Positions 47,590 to 56,176 of a stretch of 64,000 bases of DNA are shown in pieces. The first letter of the stretch is position 1. Every line of letters starts with the position of its first letter. The position numbers and the translations under genes are program-made. Source of the stretch: Pontibacter sp. HSC-36F09 (GTDB lineage Bacteria; Bacteroidota; Bacteroidia; Cytophagales; Hymenobacteraceae); the NCBI RefSeq assembly GCF_024171605.1, contig NZ_JALKAA010000007.1, positions 1-64,000 on the forward strand, in the 5' to 3' direction. Below the pieces are notes generated by a model, which worked only from the letters and a program-made list of their open reading frames with translations, was not told the DNA's origin and ran no database searches.

Positions 47590-48486
47590 ATGGCGAAGAA
47601 AAGAGTATCTGAACGACACAAGCAGCACAAGGAAGCCCCAATACCCAAAGGATGCTTACTGGCCATAGGAGGCCGTGAGGACAAAGGAAACAAGGAGCTG
47701 TCAGAAGAACAGAGTAAAAATGCAGACTTCGAAAGTGAGGAGATCATGAAATACTTTGTCGACACCCTCAAAGGCAATGAGCCGATGGTGGCTGTAGTGC
47801 CAACAGCCTCAACCGAACCTGATGAAATCTCACAGGATTATATCAAAGAGTTTCATAAGTTGGGAGTGAAACATGTAGAAGTACTGGATATCCGCAATCG
47901 CATGGATGCGTGCAGGCCTGAATTTCTGGAGATGGTGGAGCGCGCGGCTGGCATCATGTTCACGGGTGGCGATCAGCTGCGGCTCACGGCCATACTGGGC
48001 GGGTCGCCGGTGTTGCAACTCATAAAGGAGCGCTATACCTACGACGATGACTTTATCATAGCCGGCACCAGCGCAGGAGCTGCCGCCATGTCCACACCCA
48101 TGATCTACGAAGGCGAAACGCAGGGTGGCTATATCAAAGGCGATGTGCGCATCACCACCGGACTGGAGTTTCTCAAAAACGTGGCCATCGACACACACTT
48201 TATACAGCGCGGTCGCATCATTAGGGTGTCGCAATGCATCGCCACCAACCCGGGTTGTATCGGCATCGGGCTGGAAGAGGACACGGCCATCTGCGTAACC
48301 AAAGGCTCTGAGATAAAAGTACTCGGCTCCGGTCTGGTAACGATCGTGGATGGCCTGGGTATTACGGAAACCAACATCTACGATATCAAAACAGGTGAAC
48401 CCTTTTCGGTACGGGATATGAAAGTGCACCTGCTGGCGGCAGGCGAAACCTATACCTTGCCCACCTACCACCAGTTACATATTTAA
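47590..48486 (+). CDS. cphB: Cyanophycinase (peptidase S51)
   Basis: A 298-residue S51 serine peptidase that in characterised cases cuts cyanophycin (multi-L-arginyl-poly-L-aspartate) to beta-Asp-Arg dipeptides. Family signatures: KGCLLAIGGREDKG near the N-terminus, FTGGDQLRLT, and the nucleophile elbow GTSAGAAAMS (Ser161), with DTHFIQRGRIIR downstream. There is no signal peptide, so it would be cytoplasmic. No cyanophycin synthetase gene is visible in the window; the organism may make the polymer elsewhere, use it as a foreign nutrient, or the enzyme may act on another beta-aspartyl substrate. Its place in an operon with TIGR02587/TIGR02588 is notable. Confidence 0.9.
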   Translation: MAKKRVSERHKQHKEAPIPKGCLLAIGGREDKGNKELSEEQSKNADFESEEIMKYFVDTLKGNEPMVAVVPTASTEPDEISQDYIKEFHKLGVKHVEVLDIRNRMDACRPEFLEMVERAAGIMFTGGDQLRLTAILGGSPVLQLIKERYTYDDDFIIAGTSAGAAAMSTPMIYEGETQGGYIKGDVRITTGLEFLKNVAIDTHFIQRGRIIRVSQCIATNPGCIGIGLEEDTAICVTKGSEIKVLGSGLVTIVDGLGITETNIYDIKTGEPFSVRDMKVHLLAAGETYTLPTYHQLHI

Positions 48487-48507
48487 GCAGTAAATGATTC
48501 TAAGTGC

Positions 48508-48840
48508 TTGAACAGGCTTTCACTTATATCAAAAATACAGGGCGCGTACTGGGCGATTACCGGTATATGGCCGCTTGTGCACATGCCCAGTTTTATTTGG
48601 GTGACCGGCCCGAAGGATGACTTGTGGCTGGTACGCACGGTCGGGGTGCTGATTACGGTGATCGGGCTGTTACTGTTGGCGGCAGGTATAAAAAGACGGG
48701 TAACACCTGAGATCAAATGGCTAGGTATAGGCGGTGCCGCCGGGCTTGGGTTTATTGATGTGTACTACAGTCTGAATGATGTGATCCGGAACGTATACCT
48801 GCTCGATGCCGTCGGAGAACTGGTGCTTATCCTGCTCTGA
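48508..48840 (+). CDS. Four-helix membrane protein, unknown
   Basis: A 110-residue hydrophobic protein beginning at a TTG (48508), 21 bp after cyanophycinase; no in-frame ATG lies before codon 24, and the segment LISKIQGAYWAITGIWPLVH before it looks like a genuine first helix, which supports the TTG. Further helices: VRTVGVLITVIGLLLLAAG, WLGIGGAAGLGFIDVYY and YLLDAVGELVLILL. I do not recognise the family. It may be the last gene of the cyanophycinase operon. Confidence 0.6.
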   Translation: MNRLSLISKIQGAYWAITGIWPLVHMPSFIWVTGPKDDLWLVRTVGVLITVIGLLLLAAGIKRRVTPEIKWLGIGGAAGLGFIDVYYSLNDVIRNVYLLDAVGELVLILL

Positions 48841-48908
48841 CTTTGGGCCGGGAAGCGGGGGCTCTTAACATCAACAAGCAAACACTAGGGCCAACTGGAA
48901 TAAGGTTT

Positions 48909-49469
48909 CTACTCCTTAAAATATACGGTATACGTCTGCAGGGTATCCTGCGTCAACGCCTGCGCTTTTACCCTGTCTGCTTCCGCTTCTTTTTCCTGGC
49001 CTAGCTTATACCTGGCGGCGCCACGACCATAAAGCGCGTCGTAATAGAAGCTTTCACTTTTGGCTGCAGGTATAATCGCATTGTAATCTTCCAGCGCCTC
49101 TTCATACCTGCCTAACTCCAGGCGCATTTCGGCGCGGTGGTATAAAAAGCCAAGATCATCTGGGTATACCTCCAACGCTTCGCCCAGGGTTTCCTCGGCC
49201 TGGGCAAAATTCTTGTCGTAGCGGTAGCTCCAGTAGAGCAGGTCGTAGGTCTGGCGGTCGCCGTGGCCCTGGTCGATCAAGGAATTGAAGAAATAGCTGG
49301 CTTCCTTGAACGCGTTTGGGTTACCCATGATGCCTTCCTCCAGCTTCGACTCCGCATTTTTTCGCATCTTTTTGGTACTCGCAAAAAAGTAAGGATCCGA
49401 GAGAATCAGGACCACAAACACGATAGCGCCGATGGTCAGGACGATGGTGATGATGCGGGAGATGTTCAT
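48909..49469 (-). CDS. Membrane-anchored TPR protein
   Basis: A 187-residue protein from the Met at 49469 (MNISRIITIVLTIG); the frame is open 20 codons upstream, without coding character. One N-terminal helix (IITIVLTIGAIVFVVLILSD) anchors it, followed by tetratricopeptide-like repeats: NAFKEASYFFNSLIDQGHGD, AQAEETLGEALEVYPDD, GFLYHRAEMRLELGRYEEALEDY and YDALYGRGAARYKLGQ. TPR domains mediate protein-protein contacts; partner unknown. Confidence 0.75.
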   Translation of the reverse strand: MNISRIITIVLTIGAIVFVVLILSDPYFFASTKKMRKNAESKLEEGIMGNPNAFKEASYFFNSLIDQGHGDRQTYDLLYWSYRYDKNFAQAEETLGEALEVYPDDLGFLYHRAEMRLELGRYEEALEDYNAIIPAAKSESFYYDALYGRGAARYKLGQEKEAEADRVKAQALTQDTLQTYTVYFKE

Positions 49470-49534
49470 AAGGTGCCGTCTGGTCTGTGCGAATATAACA
49501 AAAAGCGGAGCAAGTTGAGTTGCAGCCAAAGTGT

Positions 49535-49918
49535 CTATAACACCAGATCGCGGTGCAGTTTATCCAGCGTCTCAACAGGGTCGAGGCAAAGGCCGGGGTG
49601 CACAGCAGAAGTCTGCACGATGGTGCTGCGGTTGGCCGTGAGCCAGCGGAAACGGGAGGCCGTACCCAGCTGACCAATCGGCCCGCCTTCGCGTCGGCCG
49701 GCGCACACTTTCTCGAAAGCCTGCAGGCGGGCTCGTAGCTCCTCCATATCCAGTTCACCGAACACGGCCCGCAGGCGCGCCTCGTTTAAGGTATAGCGGA
49801 TCTGCAAAAAGCCACGGGAATTGCAGAGCAGGATGACGCCCACATTCAGAAACTCCTCCCGCTCCACCCGCGGCACCACCCGAATCACGGCGTACTCAAA
49901 TAAGTGTCTTTCTTGCAT
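49535..49918 (-). CDS. DUF3037-domain protein
   Basis: A 127-residue protein matching DUF3037: FEYAVIRVVPRVEREEFLNVGVILLCNSRGFL (in part) at the N-terminus and the conserved ending SRFRWLTANRSTIVQTSAVHPGLC ... LDKLHRDLV. The function is unknown. It overlaps the upstream HipA-like kinase gene by 23 bp, a recurrent arrangement for this family, so the two proteins probably work together. Confidence 0.85.
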   Translation of the reverse strand: MQERHLFEYAVIRVVPRVEREEFLNVGVILLCNSRGFLQIRYTLNEARLRAVFGELDMEELRARLQAFEKVCAGRREGGPIGQLGTASRFRWLTANRSTIVQTSAVHPGLCLDPVETLDKLHRDLVL

Positions 49919-50696
49919 CTTGGGCGGCTTTCACAAATATGTCTGATTGGGCTAATCTGATCTCGAAGAAGCGGGCATAGGCCTGGCGGTGTTCCTCAGC
50001 TGTATCAAACGGCGACTCTACACCGGTCAGCCACTCGTCCGGTATAAGCGCTAGGATCTCCTGTATGCGGGCGGTCGTCAGTGTTTCGCGACCGGCCTTG
50101 TCAGCTGCCTCCAACTCGCTGGCCTGCGGCAGGAGCACGTGGTCCTTGATCATGGCAAACGGGCGATTGGCCTGCTCTTCCCAATTGTCCCAGGAGTGGT
50201 GGAAAAAGAGGGAAGCGCCATGGTCGATCAGCCAGAGCTCCTTCTTCCACATGAGCATGTTGGTGTTCCGGGCGGTGCGGTCCACGTTGGTTACCAGGGC
50301 ATCGAGCCACACGAAGCGGGAAGCCAGGTCGGTATCGATGGTCGTCACGACAGGGTCGAAGGTGATGGCGCCCTGCAGGTAGTGCGAGCCTAGGTTGAGG
50401 CCTTCGCTGGCGCGGAGCAGGTCCTGTATCTCCTCGTCTGGTTCAGTGCGACCAAAAGCTTCGTCAAGGTGCATGAACACGATCTCGGGAATCTGGAAGC
50501 CCAGTGCCCGGGCAATTTCCCCCACAATCAGTTCGGCAATCAGGACTTTGATGCCCTGGCCCGCGCCCCTAAACTTCAGGACGTACAGAAACTCGTCATC
50601 GGCCTCCACAATGGCGGGTAGGGACCCTCCTTCGCGTAAAGGCGTGATGTAACGGATAACGTTTACGGTCCGGATCTCCGGTGATCTGTGATTCAT
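49896..50696 (-). CDS. HipA-like kinase
   Basis: A 266-residue member of the HipA/PI4K-like kinase group, shorter than E. coli HipA (440 residues) and lacking its N-terminal subdomain. Visible kinase elements are YVLKFRGAGQG with the ATP-binding Lys41, the catalytic loop NVDRTARNTNMLMW (Asp139, Asn144) and the metal-binding LIDHGAS (Asp158). No HipB-type antitoxin gene is adjacent; instead a DUF3037 gene overlaps its 3' end. It may be part of an unusual toxin-antitoxin-like or stress-signalling pair, but growth inhibition cannot be inferred from sequence. Confidence 0.85.
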   Translation of the reverse strand: MNHRSPEIRTVNVIRYITPLREGGSLPAIVEADDEFLYVLKFRGAGQGIKVLIAELIVGEIARALGFQIPEIVFMHLDEAFGRTEPDEEIQDLLRASEGLNLGSHYLQGAITFDPVVTTIDTDLASRFVWLDALVTNVDRTARNTNMLMWKKELWLIDHGASLFFHHSWDNWEEQANRPFAMIKDHVLLPQASELEAADKAGRETLTTARIQEILALIPDEWLTGVESPFDTAEEHRQAYARFFEIRLAQSDIFVKAAQDARKTLI

Positions 50697-50761
50697 AGGT
50701 GCAACTTACGAAATTTCTAAAGCTCCGGCCAGGTATAGCGGCGGCAGATTCTTTCACCTTC

Positions 50762-51187
50762 TTAGGCTCGGGCTAAAATTAACCGCTGTGAGAGCAGGTA
50801 TGCTATATAAGCCATCGGTAGATAGGCGACCGTCAGGTCCAGTGCCGTGAACCAGACAGGGGAGGGGAGCATGAACACACTGGCTATACCTCCGGCCAGG
50901 AAAAAGACACCGACGGACATGGCAAACTTAAACTTATGCGTAGCTGCGATTGTGGCGGCCAGAAAAGCACCGGTCAGCGTACCTAGTGCGTGTGCAAGAA
51001 AGGGAAACAGGTAGTGCTTCGGATCAAACAGATGCATGGTCGCCTGCAGGCCCTCTGTAGTAGTCACATCAGCTCCGTTTGGCGGCGGAATAACGGTTCC
51101 ACTGACCGATATCAGGGCCATGTTAACAACGCTGCCGACTACGATGCCTGCCACAACAGCCAGGATGTTACGAAGGATGGGGTGCAT
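50762..51187 (-). CDS. Four-helix membrane protein, unknown
   Basis: A 141-residue hydrophobic protein with predicted helices at ILAVVAGIVVGSVVNMALI, FPFLAHALGTLTGAFLAATIAA, FAMSVGVFFLAGGIASVFML and LDLTVAYLPMAYIAYLL. The conserved-looking His-containing segment HYLFPFLAHALGTL recurs in small Bacteroidota membrane proteins of unknown role. Monocistronic. Confidence 0.65.
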   Translation of the reverse strand: MHPILRNILAVVAGIVVGSVVNMALISVSGTVIPPPNGADVTTTEGLQATMHLFDPKHYLFPFLAHALGTLTGAFLAATIAATHKFKFAMSVGVFFLAGGIASVFMLPSPVWFTALDLTVAYLPMAYIAYLLSQRLILARA

Positions 51188-51261
51188 AGAGGGTATGATC
51201 TTTTAGTTTTAAAAAGATAGCAAATTTTTACATGCTTGAGAAGCAAGGTATAACAAGGGCA

Positions 51262-51741
51262 TTAGCGCAGGTATACCGCATGGAACCTAGCAAGTGGCGC
51301 CCGACGGCCCACGTTCAGCATCAGCGTGTCGCCGTGCAGGGTATAGTTATCGGCCAACTCAAACACCTTCAGGAATTCCCCTTCCTTCTCCACACCCGCG
51401 CAGTACATTCTAGTCGTTGCTATCCTGGAAAATTGGATCCGGTTGCCTTCGGAGAGGGAATAGGTACCGTTAAAGACATTACATCCCCCGTTTCCGGTTA
51501 GCTTGTTGCCCTCCGTATGGAGCACAAAATGTGCTTCGGTTTGCTGCTCTTCGGACATGGTAACGGGTTGGCCCTCCAACTCTACCAGTTTCCAGCGTTT
51601 TTCGGTAATGGTTTGATCGTGCTGCTCCATACCTGTAGTAGGGGTAGCGCTGCTATCGGCAGTTTGGTCAGCGTTTTTGGCTGTGTTGCATCCGCTCAGG
51701 GTCAGAGCAAAAATGGAGGCGAGAATAAGGTATTTCTTCAT
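51262..51741 (-). CDS. META-domain (HslJ-like) lipoprotein
   Basis: A 159-residue lipoprotein with signal peptide MKKYLILASIFALTLSGC (lipobox LSGC, Cys18) and a low-complexity linker, then a META domain: KRWKLVELEGQPV, LTGNGGCNVFNGTYSL and the central IQFSRIATTRMYC. META domains are small beta folds found in HslJ, a protein linked to novobiocin resistance and heat shock in E. coli; the molecular role is unknown. Monocistronic. Confidence 0.85.
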   Translation of the reverse strand: MKKYLILASIFALTLSGCNTAKNADQTADSSATPTTGMEQHDQTITEKRWKLVELEGQPVTMSEEQQTEAHFVLHTEGNKLTGNGGCNVFNGTYSLSEGNRIQFSRIATTRMYCAGVEKEGEFLKVFELADNYTLHGDTLMLNVGRRAPLARFHAVYLR

Positions 51742-51797
51742 AGTATAAATTGATGTAACGTTTTTTTGATTAGATGCATACCTGCAGAAACAGAAGC

Positions 51798-52688
51798 CTA
51801 TACCTGTCTGTACCGGCCAAGGATTCTACGCAGTGAGATGTCGCCGGCATAAAACGTGACCCCGATGCCGGACAAAAGGATCAGGCCACCGGCTACCATC
51901 CGCAGCGTAATTTGCTCGTCCAGGAACAACCAGGCCAGAAACGAGGCCAGCAGTGCCTGACTAAGCAGGCTCAGGGATACGCGGGTGGCGCGCATGTGCT
52001 GCGTAGCATAGCTAAGAAGCAGCCAGGCCACCAGTTGGCACAAGATACCCTGCACCAACAGCACCAGCCAGCCCATCTCCGAAAAGCCGCTGAAAGGTTC
52101 GTTCAGTAGGTAGGACACTATACCCAGAAAGATAGAGGAAGAGAGCAGGTTGATCGTCATAAAGGAAAGGACCGACATGCGTTCCAGCACATGTTTGCTC
52201 AGCAGGATATACACGGCGTAGAAAATGCCTGACAGCACACCGAACATAAAGGCCAGGTCGAAGCGCAGCTCCAGGAAAAACTCATGACCCACCAGCAGCA
52301 CCATACCCAGCAGGGCAATTACTGTCCCGATCCAGAAGTTACGCGCCGGCTTATTCTCCAGAAACAGGTATGAGCCCACACCCACCCACACCGGGGCCAG
52401 GTTGGTGAGCAGAGAGGCCTGTGTTGCTGTGGACTGCTGGATAGCAATGTTCCAGACGGCCACATCCGATGCGAAAAAGATACCCGACAGTACGGCCAGC
52501 AACAGGATCGGAGTAGGCGGTATGTGGAGGCGCCCGGTCAGCAGCACGAAGGGCAGCAGTAGCGCGGCCGCAATGGCCATCCGGTAGAAGGCCGATATCA
52601 AGCCCGGTGTGAAGTTTAGCTTTACCAACACCGGGAAAATGGAGATACAGATAATGCCGATGAGCAGGGCAAGGCGCGGTTTAGTCAT
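51798..52688 (-). CDS. DMT-family transporter (EamA)
   Basis: A 296-residue protein with ten predicted helices in two EamA repeats (about 5-140 and 150-285). FYRMAIAAALLLPFVLL and TATQASLLTNLAPVWVGVGSYLFLENKP in the first repeat, and VSLSLLSQALLASFLAWLFLDEQITLRMVAGGLILLSGI in part in the second, follow the drug/metabolite transporter pattern, with the PVWV/ALLASFLAW positions near the substrate path. The substrate cannot be predicted. Confidence 0.88.
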   Translation of the reverse strand: MTKPRLALLIGIICISIFPVLVKLNFTPGLISAFYRMAIAAALLLPFVLLTGRLHIPPTPILLLAVLSGIFFASDVAVWNIAIQQSTATQASLLTNLAPVWVGVGSYLFLENKPARNFWIGTVIALLGMVLLVGHEFFLELRFDLAFMFGVLSGIFYAVYILLSKHVLERMSVLSFMTINLLSSSIFLGIVSYLLNEPFSGFSEMGWLVLLVQGILCQLVAWLLLSYATQHMRATRVSLSLLSQALLASFLAWLFLDEQITLRMVAGGLILLSGIGVTFYAGDISLRRILGRYRQV

Positions 52689-53059
52689 GTGTATAGACGT
52701 GGGACTTCATGCAAAAGTATACAATTGCGCGCAGCCTCAGCTAGTCTAGACCTTATTCTTGCTAAGGTCACAATGTTTCCAAGGCAAGTATAAGGTATAG
52801 ATTGTACAGGTTTCTTGTTAGCAGCTTTAAACTTAATCATACATGTAATATTACTACTTGACTTTCGCCGTTTCATATCAGGTTGTCAATTCCCCTGCTG
52901 CTGCCAGCCTCATAAGATGCTATTTCCTTGTTGAGCGTAAAGCAAAAAGAGCCCGTAAGCTTTTCACCTACAGGCTCTTTTAAGGTATGCTGTCCTGGAG
53001 TTCCTACTTCTCAAAACCTACCCGAGAGCTATTTTAAAGTGTATAGCCTATAGGGCGGA
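52689..53059. other. Gene-free interval with a terminator
   Basis: About 370 bases. The only feature that I can support is the hairpin at 52944-52982. A 63-codon frame on the minus strand overlapping the EamA start is not convincing. Confidence 0.5.
52944..52982 (-). terminator. Terminator downstream of the DUF779 gene
   Basis: aaaagagcc / ggctctttt stem with an imperfect inner extension (gta/tac), A and T runs on the two sides, 77 bases after the DUF779 stop codon. Confidence 0.65.
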
Positions 53060-53410
53060 CTATACTACACCAGCCTCCTCATTTGAGATGAGCGCGTGCG
53101 TTGTTATACTAAACGCCATACCCAGCACAGTTTCCAGCGAGAAGCCGCCGCCCATACCGGGTGCCGCATCTAACAGCAGTTGGGAGTACTCGTAGTAGTT
53201 GTGCTGCTCTTCCGATAGATAGAATTCAGAGCCCTCCACCTCACCAATAAGCACGTCGCGGGTGCCCGTTTTAAATTCTCCTTTCTCGTAGCACATGGGC
53301 TGCGAGCCTTCGCAGCAACCGCCACTCATGTAAAACATCAGCTCGCCGTAGCGTTCTTTCAGTTGGCTGATCACTTCTTTTGCTTTATCTGTTGCTAGTA
53401 TCTTTTCCAT
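53060..53410 (-). CDS. DUF779-domain protein
   Basis: A 116-residue protein of the DUF779 family, recognised by MFYMSGGCCEGSQPMCY and the C-terminal APGMGGGFSLETVLGMAFS. The cysteines (GGCC, MC) suggest metal or redox chemistry. DUF779 genes very often sit next to ExaC/AldB-type aldehyde dehydrogenases, as here, 77 bp downstream of one; it is presumed to be an accessory factor, but its role is unproven. Confidence 0.85.
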   Translation of the reverse strand: MEKILATDKAKEVISQLKERYGELMFYMSGGCCEGSQPMCYEKGEFKTGTRDVLIGEVEGSEFYLSEEQHNYYEYSQLLLDAAPGMGGGFSLETVLGMAFSITTHALISNEEAGVV

Positions 53411-53431
53411 ATTTCAATCTGTTAAACTATC

Positions 53432-53466
53432 AAAAAAAATCACCTGAGGAAGCCCCAGGTGATTTC
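53432..53466 (-). terminator. Terminator of the aldehyde dehydrogenase gene
   Basis: aaatcacctg / caggtgattt perfect stem with an eight-base loop; on the minus strand it is followed by a run of eight T. It lies 22 bases past the aldB stop, so DUF779 downstream needs read-through or its own promoter. Confidence 0.75.
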
Positions 53467-53487
53467 AGGATAATGACAAACTTTAGC

Positions 53488-55047
53488 TTAAAAGAAACCT
53501 TGCTTCTTCTTATCATAAGATATCAGCATGTTCTTTGTCTGGCGATAATGATCCAACATCATCTTATGGTTTTCTCTACCGTAACCCGACTGCTTGTAGC
53601 CACCAAACGGAGCGTGCGCCGGGTATGTATGGTACTGGTTCACCCAGACACGGCCGGCCTGTATGGCTCTCGGCACCTGGTACATTTCATGCGCATCACG
53701 GGTCCAGACGCCGGCACCCAGTCCGTAAATGGTATCGTTGGCGAGCTCAATGGCTTCTTCGGTCGTCTTAAACGTGGTAAGCGACACTACCGGACCAAAG
53801 ATTTCTTCCTGGAACACACGCATTTTGTTGTGGCCCTTCAGGATAGTAGGCTGGATATAGTACCCATCGGCCAATTCACCATCCAGTTTCTGCACTTCAC
53901 CACCTACCAGTATTTCGGCTCCTTCTTCTTTGCCAATCTTGATATAGTTCAGAATCTTTTCGTACTGCGGCTTAGATGCCTGCGCACCGATCATGGTGTC
54001 ACCGTCCAGCGGGTTACCGGGTTTAATAGCTTTCACACGTTCAATTACGCGGGCTGTAAAGGCGTCGGCTATACTCTCGTGCACCAGAATTCGGGTTGGC
54101 GCAGAACAAATCTCACCTTGGTTCAGGGCAAAGAACGCGGCTCCTTCCAGGGCTTTGTCAAAGAACTCGTCGTCGGCATCCATCACGGACGGGAAGAAGA
54201 TGTTCGGTGATTTACCGCCCAGTTCCATTGTAGAAGGAATGATGTTTTCGGAAGCGTACTGCATGATCAGTTTACCTGTCGCGGTGGAGCCGGTAAACGC
54301 AAGCTTGCTGATCCTTGGGGAAGTACCCAGCGCTTTACCAACTTCTGCTCCAAAACCGTTTACTACGTTCAGCACGCCGGCTGGTAGTACGTCAGTGAGC
54401 AACTCCACCAAGGCTAGAATACTCGTTGGGGTCTGCTCCGCCGGTTTCAGGACAATTGTGTTACCGGCAGCCAAGGCAGGGGCAATTTTCCAAGCGGCCA
54501 TCAGCAGCGGGAAGTTCCACGGAATAATCTGACCAACCACCCCGATCGGTTCGTGTAATACAATACTCACTGTGTTTTCGTCGTGCTCAGAAATACCACC
54601 TTCTTCAGAACGGATCACACCGGCAAAGTAGCGGAAGTGGTCCACTACCAGCGGAAGGTCTGCTGCACGTGTTTCCCGGATCGGTTTACCGTTGTCGATG
54701 GTATCGACAGTAGCCAGGTACTCCAGGTTGTCTTCAATTTTCTGCGCAACTTTTAGTAAGACGTTACTGCGGTCTTTTGCAGAAGTTTTGCTCCAAACAG
54801 GAAATGCCTTGTGTGCCGCATCTAGTGCCAACTCCACGTCTTCCTGGGAAGAACGGGCTGCCTGCACAAAAACTTTCCCGTTGATGGGTGAAATGTTATC
54901 GAAATATTCTCCTTTCACTGGTGGGACAAATTGCCCACCGATAAAGTTATTGCGTGGTAGCTCTTTGCCTTTGAGTTGTGGGAATTTATAAAATTTCTTT
55001 TCGGATTTACCGTTTTCTATAATTGGTTCTAATACTGTTGTGCTCAT
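53488..55047 (-). CDS. aldB: Acetaldehyde/aldehyde dehydrogenase (ExaC/AldB type)
   Basis: A 519-residue NAD-dependent aldehyde dehydrogenase close to the ExaC/AldB group that oxidises acetaldehyde and similar compounds. Signatures: [35 protein letters not shown], catalytic glutamate [14 protein letters not shown] and catalytic cysteine [15 protein letters not shown]. Length is normal for the group. It is divergent from an AraC-type activator and followed by DUF779, the standard partner. With aceA/aceB elsewhere in the window this supports growth on ethanol or acetaldehyde-yielding substrates. Confidence 0.93.
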   Translation of the reverse strand: MSTTVLEPIIENGKSEKKFYKFPQLKGKELPRNNFIGGQFVPPVKGEYFDNISPINGKVFVQAARSSQEDVELALDAAHKAFPVWSKTSAKDRSNVLLKVAQKIEDNLEYLATVDTIDNGKPIRETRAADLPLVVDHFRYFAGVIRSEEGGISEHDENTVSIVLHEPIGVVGQIIPWNFPLLMAAWKIAPALAAGNTIVLKPAEQTPTSILALVELLTDVLPAGVLNVVNGFGAEVGKALGTSPRISKLAFTGSTATGKLIMQYASENIIPSTMELGGKSPNIFFPSVMDADDEFFDKALEGAAFFALNQGEICSAPTRILVHESIADAFTARVIERVKAIKPGNPLDGDTMIGAQASKPQYEKILNYIKIGKEEGAEILVGGEVQKLDGELADGYYIQPTILKGHNKMRVFQEEIFGPVVSLTTFKTTEEAIELANDTIYGLGAGVWTRDAHEMYQVPRAIQAGRVWVNQYHTYPAHAPFGGYKQSGYGRENHKMMLDHYRQTKNMLISYDKKKQGFF

Positions 55048-55114
55048 AATTTTATATCTTTAAATGTGTTTGAATATATTTAAGTGCGGCATGCCACTGT
55101 CTCTGCATCTGTTA

Positions 55115-55122
55115 CAAATTTA
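55115..55122 (-). promoter_or_regulatory. Candidate -7 box of aldB
   Basis: The minus strand reads TAAATTTG, a perfect Bacteroidota -7 box (TAnnTTTG), about 68 bp before the aldB ATG. No TTTG is found 19-21 bases upstream, as may be expected for a promoter needing an activator; the divergent AraC protein is the obvious candidate. Confidence 0.4.
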
Positions 55123-55281
55123 CAACAATATCAGGCGCAGGGGGTAGTACAGACTTCCCATAAGGTAGGACAAAAGGGAAATTGCTCAGGGGTATTAAGG
55201 TATAATATTGGAGCGCAACCGAGAGGTTGAGCTAATGGATTACGCTCTCACACTAAAACTTTGCTTATTATCAGATAGCCT

Positions 55282-56115
55282 ATGAATCCGGACAAAGACC
55301 TGTTTCTGATTAGCCCGCTTGAAGCACCCTTACAGGTATATTTTGAAAGCCCTTTCCGGGAAGATTACTTTGAAATTGCCTGGCTGAAGGATGAGGAGCC
55401 TATCCATTTTATACAAGAGGGTACCCCCCGCGTGAAAGGAGACTGGCTATACCTGATTCCGGCTAACCGCTCCCCACGCCCCAGAAAATCCGGCAAAAAA
55501 GGAACGCTGATCGCCTTTCATAAATCGGTGCTGGACTATGAGGTAAAAGAATTTTCGCTGGATGTGATCAGGCTTTTTCTTGGGAAAGGCGCGGGTAGCT
55601 TCTCCACCATCTTGCTGGAAGAGGACATGGCCGTTACGTTGGAGAGCATTCTATGGATCATTAAAGATGAGTATGAGCAGCAGCAGGAGAATTTTCTGGT
55701 GCTTAAAGCGCTGCTGAAGGCATTTTTATTGAAGCTAATGCAGTATAAAGCGCAGACCTTAACCAGACAGGGGCTTAATGAGAAACGGGTATACCATTTC
55801 CTGCTGCTGCTGGAGCACCACTTCAGGGAAGAGAAAGCGGTGGCGTTCTATGCCGATAAACTGAACATCACACCCAAACGTCTGAACCAAATCCTGAAGC
55901 AGAAGACCGGAAAAACAATCACGCAGTTGTTGCAGGAGCGCCTGGTAGTGGAGGCCAGGCAGCAGCTTGTCGCCAGCGCAAAGAATATACAGGAAATTGG
56001 CTACAGCCTTGGTTTTGAAGACAGGTCGTATTTCAGCAGGTTCTTCAAAAAAATGACCGGACAAACGCCGGAACAATTCCAGAAACAGGCAAAAGAGCGG
56101 ATTTTTCCTGTTTAA
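55282..56115 (+). CDS. AraC-family transcriptional regulator
   Basis: A 277-residue regulator with an N-terminal cupin-like sensing domain (ISPLEAPLQVYFESPFRED, and FHKSVLDYEVKEFSLDVIRLF) and a C-terminal AraC/XylS double helix-turn-helix: FYADKLNITPKRLNQILKQKTGKTI (first HTH) and IQEIGYSLGFEDRSYFSRFFKKMTGQTPEQF (in part, second HTH). Divergent from aldB with a 234-bp intergenic region, it probably activates that gene in response to an aldehyde or alcohol. Inducer not deducible. Confidence 0.9.
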   Translation: MNPDKDLFLISPLEAPLQVYFESPFREDYFEIAWLKDEEPIHFIQEGTPRVKGDWLYLIPANRSPRPRKSGKKGTLIAFHKSVLDYEVKEFSLDVIRLFLGKGAGSFSTILLEEDMAVTLESILWIIKDEYEQQQENFLVLKALLKAFLLKLMQYKAQTLTRQGLNEKRVYHFLLLLEHHFREEKAVAFYADKLNITPKRLNQILKQKTGKTITQLLQERLVVEARQQLVASAKNIQEIGYSLGFEDRSYFSRFFKKMTGQTPEQFQKQAKERIFPV

Positions 56116-56176
56116 CGGTGTAGGGCAAGGTGTCTGCTGAACTATGCCTCCTGTAGCATGTTAGCCGGAGGCATTT

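Noticed and set aside
52685-52876. 63-codon minus-strand open frame upstream of the EamA gene
   Set aside because: No family character; overlaps the EamA start by 4 bp only by chance and spans probable promoter DNA.
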